Part shown: positions 1-6,246 of the stretch, piece by piece
Position numbering within the stretch: the stretch's first letter is position 1
How the letters are laid out: each line of letters starts with the position of its first letter
Assembly: GCA_025457985.1 (NCBI GenBank)
Contig: JALOTI010000010.1
Span: forward strand, 1-13,023
Reading direction: 5' to 3'
Length of the DNA: 13,023 bases
Source of the DNA: Leptospira sp.
Lineage (GTDB): Bacteria; Spirochaetota; Leptospiria; Leptospirales; Leptospiraceae
The notes under the pieces: generated by a model
What the model was told of the DNA's origin: nothing
Databases searched by the model: none
Seen by the model: only the letters and a program-made list of their open reading frames with translations
Made by a program: the position numbers and the translations under genes

Positions 1-265
1 CAGATCGGTTGAAAATTGTAGATAGATGTATGCATTCACACGCATGCAGATGCGACAAACGCACTGCTTAACTGTTCCCTGCTGTTACGTAGTAACATGC
101 CAGACAATGAGTCTTCGCAGCCTTCAAATTAGTTGGTTTGTAAGCGCAAAGACAAGAAAAGATCGCTGTGTACAACTTTCTACCAGAGGACATCATTTAA
201 GTCATTATGAATTTGAAGCAATTTTTCATTTGCGTAAGACACTATCTCCAGGGAAAGTGAATCCA
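1..265. other. Leader region with no recognised gene
   Basis: The reading frame of the next gene stays open back to position 26, but the 80 codons before 266 look unlike any protein I know, and the enzyme family starts at 266. The other frames are broken by stops. Two small dyads are visible: CGCAT/ATGCG at 41-54 and TGTTAC/GTAACA at 83-97 with a 3-base loop. A weak promoter-like TTGAAG lies at 213-218, but no good -10 box follows at the right distance. The first 20-70 bases could be the tail of an upstream gene: frame 2 stops at 23-25 and frame 3 stops at 69-71. This cannot be decided from so short a piece. Confidence 0.5.
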
Positions 266-1198
266 ATGGCAAAAAGAATCCTCATCACAGGTGGTGCCGG
301 TTTTATTGGTTCCCATCTGGCAGAGTCATTGCTGCAAGCGGGCAATGAAGTCGTCGTTTTAGACAATTTCCACACAGGAAGAAAAGAAAACCTATCCCAC
401 CTTCTTTCTAACCCAAAATTTGAACTGATCCGGCATGACATCACCGATCCAATCAAGATTGAAGTGGACCAGATTTACAATATGGCATGTCCCGCTTCAC
501 CGGTTCATTACCAGAATAACCCAATAAAAACTATTAAAACCAATGTATTGGGTATGACGAACATGTTGGGACTAGCCAAAAGGGTTAAAGCTCGCATTCT
601 ACAAGCAAGCACTTCGGAAGTATATGGAAACCCTCTAGAGCATCCACAAAACGAATCTTATTGGGGAAATGTGAATCCAATTGGAATTCGCAGCTGTTAT
701 GATGAAGGCAAACGTGTTGCTGAAACTCTTTGTTTTGACTATCATAGGCAACACAATATTGATATTAGAGTAATCCGAATTTTTAATACATACGGACCAA
801 GAATGATACCAGATGACGGTCGAGTTGTAAGTAACTTCATCGTACAAGCATTACGTGGGGAAGATATTACAATTTATGGTGATGGAAGCCAGACCAGATC
901 TTTCTGTTATGTGGATGATTTGGTTCGGGGAATCATTTCCATGATGAACGTGGACAATTTCATCGGCCCGGTAAATCTCGGAAACGACGGCGAATTTACA
1001 GTCAAAGAACTTGCAGAATTGGTCATCAAGGAAGTCGGGTCAAAGTCAAAAATTATATATCTTCCTCTACCTCAAGATGACCCAACAAGAAGAAAACCAA
1101 ACTTAAGTTTAGCGAAAGAGAAATTAAATTATCAGACCACAGTACAATTAGTGGATGGCGTCAAAAAAACCATCGAATATTTTAGAAAAAGAGTATAA
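266..1198 (+). CDS. uxs: UDP-glucuronate decarboxylase (UDP-xylose synthase)
   Basis: A cytosolic extended short-chain dehydrogenase of 310 residues. The family uses tightly bound NAD+ to oxidise and decarboxylate UDP-glucuronate and then reduce the 4-keto intermediate to UDP-xylose, a donor for surface polysaccharide. Seen: the Rossmann motif TGGAGFIG (G9, G12, G15), the NAD-ribose acid D33, and the UXS signature NMACPASP (72-79). The catalytic set is T116, S117 and E118 in STSEVYG, plus Y145 and K149 in SCYDEGKR. The following stretches [10 protein letters not shown] and DDGRVVSNF closely match UXS rather than generic epimerases. Start chosen at the ATG at 266 because the Rossmann strand begins right after it and the length fits bacterial UXS; a purine-rich AGGGAAAG lies just upstream. 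The open frame extends to 26 without family similarity. The gene ends one base before pntAA, so the two are probably cotranscribed and coupled. Confidence 0.93.
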   Translation: MAKRILITGGAGFIGSHLAESLLQAGNEVVVLDNFHTGRKENLSHLLSNPKFELIRHDITDPIKIEVDQIYNMACPASPVHYQNNPIKTIKTNVLGMTNMLGLAKRVKARILQASTSEVYGNPLEHPQNESYWGNVNPIGIRSCYDEGKRVAETLCFDYHRQHNIDIRVIRIFNTYGPRMIPDDGRVVSNFIVQALRGEDITIYGDGSQTRSFCYVDDLVRGIISMMNVDNFIGPVNLGNDGEFTVKELAELVIKEVGSKSKIIYLPLPQDDPTRRKPNLSLAKEKLNYQTTVQLVDGVKKTIEYFRKRV

Positions 1199-1199
1199 C

Positions 1200-2327
1200 A
1201 TGAAAATAGGTGTTGTTAAAGAGCCATCATTTGAGAATAGAGTTGCTATTACTCCAGATGTTGTTGATCCCTTAAAAAAACTAGGATTTACGATCGCAAT
1301 CGAATCAACGGCTGGAGAACTCGCATTTTTCTCCGACAAGGACTATATCGATGTTGGTGCATCCGTTGAATCCAGAGACTCAATCCTTTCGAACTCAGAT
1401 ATAATTGTATCCATTCACTCTATTGACCAAGATTCGGCAAAGAAAATTGGAAAAGATAAAATTTATATAGCTACACTAACACCGCTAGCATTCCCTAAAA
1501 AAATTCAGGAAGTTGGTACAATTGGTTTCAAAGTATTTTCTATGGATACCATTCCAAGAATTACAAGGGCCCAATCTATGGACGTGTTAAGTAGCCAAGC
1601 TACTGTCTCTGGCTATAAAGCAGTACTTTTAAGTGCAACACATTACAGCCGTTTCTTTCCCATGTTAACTACCGCGGCAGGCACTATAACACCTGCCCGA
1701 GTTTTAATTTTAGGAGCAGGGGTTGCTGGTCTTCAGGCAATCGCCACAGCTCGGAGATTAGGTGCAGTTGTTGATGTTTTCGATACCCGTCCAGAAGTTA
1801 AAGAACAATGTATGTCTTTAGGTGCAAAATTCGTCGAGGTCGAGGGAGCCGCAGACGCATCATCCAGCGGTGGATATGCAGTTGAACAATCCGATGACTA
1901 CAAACGTCGCCAAAAGGAAGCCATTGCAAAGTTTGCAGAAAAAGCCGATATAATTATCACCACAGCATTAATTCCAGGAAAAAAGGCGCCAGTTCTCATA
2001 ACAAAAGAAATGGTCGATACAATGCGACAAGGCTCTGTGATTGTTGATCTAGCGGCTGTTAATGGCGGGAACTGTGAACTAACTGAGAACGATAAAACCG
2101 TACTCTATAAAGGAATCACTATTATTGGAAATTCCAATCTTCCTAGCACGCAGCCTATGGATGCAAGTAAGATGTATGCGAAGAACATTGTGAACTTTTT
2201 GAAATTGTTCGTGAACAAAGAAAAACAATTTCATATAAATATGGAAGATGAGATTATTGATGCCTGTTTGGTTGCTGCCGATGGAACAATTCGTCACAAG
2301 CCTACACTTGCTCTTTTAGGAAACTAA
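1200..2327 (+). CDS. pntAA: NAD(P) transhydrogenase subunit alpha part 1 (domain I, NAD(H)-binding)
   Basis: This 375-residue protein matches the separate dI subunit of split proton-translocating transhydrogenases. In the complete enzyme, dI exchanges hydride between NADH and NADP+ held by dIII, driven by proton flow through membrane dII. Seen: N-terminus KIGVVKEP; R120, Q125, D128 and S131 in PRITRAQSMDVLS, which line up with the RQDS loop of the Rhodospirillum dI subunit; the dinucleotide fold GAGVAGLQA (G172, G174, G177) with D195 in FDTRP; a mobile-loop-like GGY (Y226); and IVDLAAVNGGN (281-291). It has no membrane segment, as expected for soluble dI. Start at 1200 rather than the open-frame ATG at 1155, because the family begins at MKIGVVKE and AAGAG (1189-1193) is correctly spaced. 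Alanine dehydrogenase is related, but the RQDS loop favours PntAA. The next gene is convergent and unrelated, so the membrane partners must be elsewhere or absent. Confidence 0.93.
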   Translation: MKIGVVKEPSFENRVAITPDVVDPLKKLGFTIAIESTAGELAFFSDKDYIDVGASVESRDSILSNSDIIVSIHSIDQDSAKKIGKDKIYIATLTPLAFPKKIQEVGTIGFKVFSMDTIPRITRAQSMDVLSSQATVSGYKAVLLSATHYSRFFPMLTTAAGTITPARVLILGAGVAGLQAIATARRLGAVVDVFDTRPEVKEQCMSLGAKFVEVEGAADASSSGGYAVEQSDDYKRRQKEAIAKFAEKADIIITTALIPGKKAPVLITKEMVDTMRQGSVIVDLAAVNGGNCELTENDKTVLYKGITIIGNSNLPSTQPMDASKMYAKNIVNFLKLFVNKEKQFHINMEDEIIDACLVAADGTIRHKPTLALLGN

Positions 2328-2349
2328 GGATAATAGAAGATATTTGTAA

Positions 2350-3246
2350 CTATTTCGGCGGTTGGGTTCTCCATCTACGGTGGACCCAAAAGTACTGCTC
2401 TGGAAACAGAGCAACTTCACCTTCTAAAGTTTTAGTCCACACTTCCGTATAATGTCTTAGGACTTCTTCTTTAGTTGGATAAAGTTTTTTATCGACAAAA
2501 CCTAAGTCTTTAATACGAACGATTACCTTACCTTCATCACCTGCTAACACAGAATAATAGAGCATTTTTGAACCTGTCAGATAGGCCATAAGTGCAGGAC
2601 CTACAAAGGTAGAAGCGGGTCTATTCATAAATGGAACAAAGATACCAGCCTTTCCGGCATTTTGATCACTTCCAAATCCTACCCAATATCCTTGTTTCAG
2701 CATTTTTATAACAGTCGCGGATTCTTCGACAGGCACAAGTTTGATTCCATTTTTAGCCCGCATTTTATACAAAAGCCAGTCCACAAAAGGATTTCGGATT
2801 TTTTTATAAATCCCTCCTCCCTTCATGCGGATTCCCAAAAACTGAACTAATATTTCCCAAGTCCCAAAGTGACCAGAAATCAAAACAACGCCAACACCTT
2901 GTTTTTTGGTCTCTTCTTCTATACGTAAGCTATCCTCGTTTATTACCAAATACCGGTCCAGCCACTCCTGTGTCATCCTTGGAGCCCATAAAGTATGAGC
3001 AAGTAGTATGCCCATATGTCTAAAACTCTTACGAACTAGATTTTGAATCTCTTCTTCGGAATATTTTGGAAAAGCATAACGAATATTATCGGCTGCAATC
3101 TTCCGATGTTTTTTTGCAATAGGGAAAATCAACGATGTTAGAAATGTTCCGTAGGACAAACACCATCGATAGGGTAAAATTTTAAATGGGAAGTAAAAGA
3201 GATAAACAAGTAGGAAGGAAAAAGGATATGAAATTTTCTTTAACAT
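2350..3246 (-). CDS. LpxL/HtrB-family lipid A or phospholipid acyltransferase
   Basis: A 298-residue member of the bacterial lipid A late-acyltransferase family, which transfers an acyl chain from acyl-ACP to a lipid at the inner membrane's cytoplasmic face. Seen: a hydrophobic N-terminal anchor (about 8-24); the catalytic H-x4-E in GHFGTWE (H126, E131); the [20 protein letters not shown] block (194-213), which matches the family's usual D-Q-x6-G-x5-F-G stretch; and the C-terminal [13 protein letters not shown] (282-294). Length is typical. It is the last gene of the five-gene minus-strand run. Its ATG is 6 bases after the PAP2 stop, with GGAT as a weak ribosome site inside the PAP2 tail. The acceptor (Kdo-lipid A, another glycolipid or phospholipid) cannot be read from sequence. 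The neighbouring lipid phosphatase suggests a shared lipid pathway, which is inference. Confidence 0.88.
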   Translation of the reverse strand: MLKKISYPFSFLLVYLFYFPFKILPYRWCLSYGTFLTSLIFPIAKKHRKIAADNIRYAFPKYSEEEIQNLVRKSFRHMGILLAHTLWAPRMTQEWLDRYLVINEDSLRIEEETKKQGVGVVLISGHFGTWEILVQFLGIRMKGGGIYKKIRNPFVDWLLYKMRAKNGIKLVPVEESATVIKMLKQGYWVGFGSDQNAGKAGIFVPFMNRPASTFVGPALMAYLTGSKMLYYSVLAGDEGKVIVRIKDLGFVDKKLYPTKEEVLRHYTEVWTKTLEGEVALFPEQYFWVHRRWRTQPPK

Positions 3247-3252
3247 ATTTAT

Positions 3253-3780
3253 TTAGATCCAAAGTTGAAGAACTGAAGTATACACAAAAAAAGCTACGAT
3301 TCCAATAACAAAGCCGATCAACCATCCTCCTAAAATATCGCTTAAAAAATGATGGAGAGTCACTAACCTTCCAATGCCTGCAAACAAACTAAACAGAAAA
3401 AAATAGGGTGTTTCAGAAAAAATAAAAACTACCATAGTTGCAACAACTATGCTGTTCGCACTATGAGCTGAAGGAAACGAATGTTTCATATCTGGATTCG
3501 AATCAACTTTTCCCATAACACTTATCAAAGGTCTCTTCCTTGCAAAATATTTTTTTAAACCGAGTACGATACGATCTGTACAATAGGTAAAAAACAGAAC
3601 AAAAGGAATGCTTATATAGGCTGGACTATACTTATCAGATAAAATCATCAAAGGAATCAAAATTATTCCAAACACTTCTCCTCGGTTGATCCGAGAAAGA
3701 AACCAACTTAGTTTTGGGTTTTGGATATTTTTTTGGATCCAAATTGAGAACTTCTGATCCAAAATGGTTATAAAGTTCAT
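3253..3780 (-). CDS. PAP2-family membrane phosphatase
   Basis: A 175-residue integral membrane protein with the three PAP2 active-site motifs: K-x6-R-P (K76 to R83-P84), PSAH (103-106) and R-x5-H-x3-D (R138, H144, D148). H144 would be the phospho-accepting nucleophile and H106 the acid-base partner. About five hydrophobic segments are visible (34-48, 53-67, 108-121, 126-138, 149-172). The size fits small bacterial PAP2 enzymes that dephosphorylate undecaprenyl diphosphate, phosphatidylglycerol phosphate or lipid A; substrate cannot be assigned. Its ATG overlaps the hisS TGA by four bases (ATGA), indicating translational coupling, and the acyltransferase follows after 6 bases. A role in lipid A phosphate removal is possible from context but not shown. 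Confidence 0.88.
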   Translation of the reverse strand: MNFITILDQKFSIWIQKNIQNPKLSWFLSRINRGEVFGIILIPLMILSDKYSPAYISIPFVLFFTYCTDRIVLGLKKYFARKRPLISVMGKVDSNPDMKHSFPSAHSANSIVVATMVVFIFSETPYFFLFSLFAGIGRLVTLHHFLSDILGGWLIGFVIGIVAFFVYTSVLQLWI

Positions 3781-5090
3781 TTTTTTAATTCTTCTTGGAT
3801 CGTGTTTAAAATTTGATCCGGGGGTATTGAGAACTGGGTTCTATTTTTCATATCCTTTACGGTGACTAAATTTTTCTTAACTTCATCTTCACCGCGAAGT
3901 ATAATCCACCTGTATCCTTTTTTTTCCGCATAAGAAAGTTGTTTTGCCATTTTCTGAACAGATAAAGATGTTTCAACGGATAACTTAGCGGATCTTAGCA
4001 GTTTTGCAGTCTTTTGATTTTCCAAAAAACTCGAATCATCTAGTAGAGGAATGAAAACTATATTATCATTATCAAAAACTGGCAATAGATTATGTGTATT
4101 TAGAAAATTCAGAAGAGTGACATCACCTAAACCAAAACCAATCCCAGACAATTCCTCATTCGAAAAAAGACCAATTAAATTATCGTATCTTCCCCCTCCA
4201 TAGAGAGAACGTTTGTTAAGTGGAGAAGAATCAAAAATTTCAAAGATAAAACCAGTATAATAATCAAATCCTCTAACAACAGAGGTGTCCAAGACAACGA
4301 CATCGGAAAGTCCTATTTCATGAATTGCTGAAAATAAATTTTTTATTTCTTCGATTGTGGATTCCGAAATTCCAGGTATAGTTTGTAAGGAATTTATATC
4401 TGACTTTAAAAATGAATCTATTGACGAAACTGCATTTGGGTTTCCAGGGATTGCAGTCTCTACTAATTTTCTATATTCATCTTCCGTAATTTTATTCTTT
4501 TTATCTAAAATTTTAGAAACTTCGTGGGCTTGTTCAGGTTTTATACGCAAACCAGTTAACAAAAACTCGTCGAGAAGTGCACGATGCGAAACAGTTACCT
4601 TAAAACTGGTTCGAGGGGCACCAAATGCAAATAAGATATCACAAGCTAGTGCTATAATTTCTAATTCACCTCTAAACCCGGATACTCCGAACATATCAAC
4701 ATTCAGCTGCCAATGCTCTCTCAGTCTGCCGTGCCCTGGCTGTTCATACCTCCAAAGGTTTGGAATCGAAAACCATCGAATTGGTCGTGGAAGTTCTCTT
4801 AATTTTTTTGCCACCATACGGGCGACAGTTGGTGTCATTTCAGGACGAATTGCTACTTCCCGTCCGCCTTTATCTATAAAATTATAAATTTGTTTCCCTA
4901 CTATTTCTTCACCAGTTTTTGCGCGATATAAATCGAGGGACTCAACCATGGGGCCATCATATTCTTCATAGCCATATGACTTCACTACTTCTTTCATAAC
5001 GGAAAAAAGGTAGTTTCTAACGCGCATATCCTCAGGATAAAAATCCCTTGTGCCTTTATAATTTTCGGTTGTTAGTTTTTGTGGTTTCAA
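3777..5090 (-). CDS. hisS: Histidyl-tRNA synthetase
   Basis: Class II aminoacyl-tRNA synthetase that charges tRNA-His, essential in the cytoplasm. Its 437 residues fit the family. Seen in order: the N-terminal signature KGTRDFYPED (12-21); RPEMTPTVARM (82-92), which shapes the histidine pocket (E84); the motif 2 loop around WRYEQPGHGRLREHWQ (113-128); VDMFGV (131-136); the histidine-specific RGFDYYTG (273-280, catalytic R273); GGGRYDNL (298-305); and a C-terminal anticodon-binding domain (about 340-437). Motif 3 reads GIGFGLGDVTLL, so the usual GxxR arginine is replaced. The start codon is TTG at 5090: the next ATG (M22) would cut into the KGTRDFYP signature, and AGAGG lies 7 bases upstream of TTG. 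The PilZ gene ends 30 bases upstream, and the PAP2 gene overlaps the stop by 4 bases, so hisS sits inside an envelope-gene operon. Confidence 0.96.
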   Translation of the reverse strand: MKPQKLTTENYKGTRDFYPEDMRVRNYLFSVMKEVVKSYGYEEYDGPMVESLDLYRAKTGEEIVGKQIYNFIDKGGREVAIRPEMTPTVARMVAKKLRELPRPIRWFSIPNLWRYEQPGHGRLREHWQLNVDMFGVSGFRGELEIIALACDILFAFGAPRTSFKVTVSHRALLDEFLLTGLRIKPEQAHEVSKILDKKNKITEDEYRKLVETAIPGNPNAVSSIDSFLKSDINSLQTIPGISESTIEEIKNLFSAIHEIGLSDVVVLDTSVVRGFDYYTGFIFEIFDSSPLNKRSLYGGGRYDNLIGLFSNEELSGIGFGLGDVTLLNFLNTHNLLPVFDNDNIVFIPLLDDSSFLENQKTAKLLRSAKLSVETSLSVQKMAKQLSYAEKKGYRWIILRGEDEVKKNLVTVKDMKNRTQFSIPPDQILNTIQEELKK

Positions 5091-5097
5091 ATGCGGG

Positions 5098-5102
5098 CCT
5101 CT
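5098..5102 (-). promoter_or_regulatory. Ribosome binding site that fixes the hisS TTG start
   Basis: On the minus strand this reads AGAGG, ending 7 bases before the TTG at 5090. No ATG is available between here and the conserved N-terminal HisRS signature, so this site supports TTG as the start. Confidence 0.65.
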
Positions 5103-5120
5103 AGTGGCCGACTCAAAGGT

Positions 5121-6245
5121 TTACCTAAAAAATTCGATAAGACTGTGGTAGATATCTTTTGCTTTTTTATCTCCACTAAGACCAATGATGCGGCTTCCAA
5201 CTCTGAAAAAATCATTCACTTGTTCCATATGCCTTATTTCTAAGGCCATTCGAATAGGGGCTTGCAATTTGAAATTAATATCTACGGTGAAAGCAGGCTT
5301 CAATTTCAGCGATTTCACAATTTCTGGATGATTGATCTCTATTGCAACACCACCTCTCGAAACATTCAAAACATTTTGTTTTATGTCCAAAATATGGGTA
5401 TTGGAGTCCATGATTCTTTCTTGGAAGGTCTTTTCAACATCTTTATATAAGTTTAAAACAGTCTCAGGAAGACCAGGTTTTTCCCATTCCAAAGACAGAT
5501 ACGCAAAAAAATGCATTTCCTTCATATAAATGAAGATCGGGTACAATAAAAAAGATCCAATTTTCTTACGTTTGTATTCTGAAATCTTGTCATCCAATAT
5601 GAAATCATCTTCAAAGAAAGGTTTTGGATCTATTACGTCTTCGGACGGAAACGACTCCATCGACTCCGTATCCTGAACAAAAATAGGCTTCTTGTGAACT
5701 TTCATCAGTTCAATCTCATCGCTGTTCGTATGGGCCGATAAAAATACGACCTTCGAGAGAGGGAAGTCTTTTAAGAGAGCTTTGTGTATATCAGTTAAAA
5801 TGACTTGTGAACTAACTCCAGTTAACTTAGAAAAATCAATATTCGTTTTTGCGATTAGAAAATTTGATGCTAATACATTCTCGCGAACTTTGTCGTTACG
5901 GTCTTCTTGTCTTGTTTGATATGACTGTCTCTTTTCTAGAATTTTACAAAGCAAAAGATTATCTTTTTGATTTATTAGTTCATAATCAATTTCCACATGG
6001 AAAGACGGTGTTGCTTGAATGGTTAATTTTGAATCGATTGATTCTGGTAAATTTTCAAGTTCGAAGATATGATCTCCATCGGGCCTAGAGCCTTTAAATC
6101 GAACTCTCAACGGACTTTCATAACCCTTTAAAAACAATCCATTGCCAGCCATCATCTGCTTGTAAAACTCAGGCAGAACTCGAACAGCTTCAAGAGGTAC
6201 GTACTCCCTCTCAGTCATAAAATGGGTTTTTACTTTATGAATCAT
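5121..6245 (-). CDS. PilZ-domain protein, DUF1577-like
   Basis: A 374-residue soluble protein with no signal peptide or clear membrane segment. The C-terminal part (about 275-372) looks like a PilZ domain, the common c-di-GMP receptor fold: N294-x-S296-x-x-G299 in NVSRGGVAIEI matches the D/N-x-S-x-x-G motif, and FRVGSRIIGLS (347-357) matches the closing strands. The upstream RxxxR motif that normally grips c-di-GMP is not seen; only R277 with K272 lies in the expected zone. Residues 35-100 have a beta-rich look like the YcgR N-terminal domain. The middle (about 160-260), ending in LLYPIFIYMKEMHFFAYLSLEW-like strands, may be a GAF-like fold. The overall layout recalls the leptospiral DUF1577 group, from memory. 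It starts one base after the OmpA-protein stop. The ATG at 6245 has only a weak ribosome site; M10 at 6218 is an alternative. Confidence 0.72.
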   Translation of the reverse strand: MIHKVKTHFMTEREYVPLEAVRVLPEFYKQMMAGNGLFLKGYESPLRVRFKGSRPDGDHIFELENLPESIDSKLTIQATPSFHVEIDYELINQKDNLLLCKILEKRQSYQTRQEDRNDKVRENVLASNFLIAKTNIDFSKLTGVSSQVILTDIHKALLKDFPLSKVVFLSAHTNSDEIELMKVHKKPIFVQDTESMESFPSEDVIDPKPFFEDDFILDDKISEYKRKKIGSFLLYPIFIYMKEMHFFAYLSLEWEKPGLPETVLNLYKDVEKTFQERIMDSNTHILDIKQNVLNVSRGGVAIEINHPEIVKSLKLKPAFTVDINFKLQAPIRMALEIRHMEQVNDFFRVGSRIIGLSGDKKAKDIYHSLIEFFR

Positions 6246-6246
6246 A

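Noticed and set aside
26..265. An 80-codon N-terminal extension of the UXS frame
   Set aside because: The extension has no similarity to the family that I can see, and the Rossmann fold starts directly at 266. The frame is open by chance.
1155..1199. Upstream ATG at 1155 for PntAA, overlapping the end of uxs
   Set aside because: The family begins at MKIGVVKE (1200) with a properly spaced purine-rich site; the 15 extra residues are just the uxs tail in another frame.
2328..2349. A terminator between the convergent pntAA and acyltransferase genes
   Set aside because: The 22-base gap has no hairpin; any termination signal must lie inside the coding ends or be Rho-dependent.
4357..4887. A 176-residue open frame antisense to hisS
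   Set aside because: It lies wholly inside the conserved hisS coding region and shows no recognisable protein feature.
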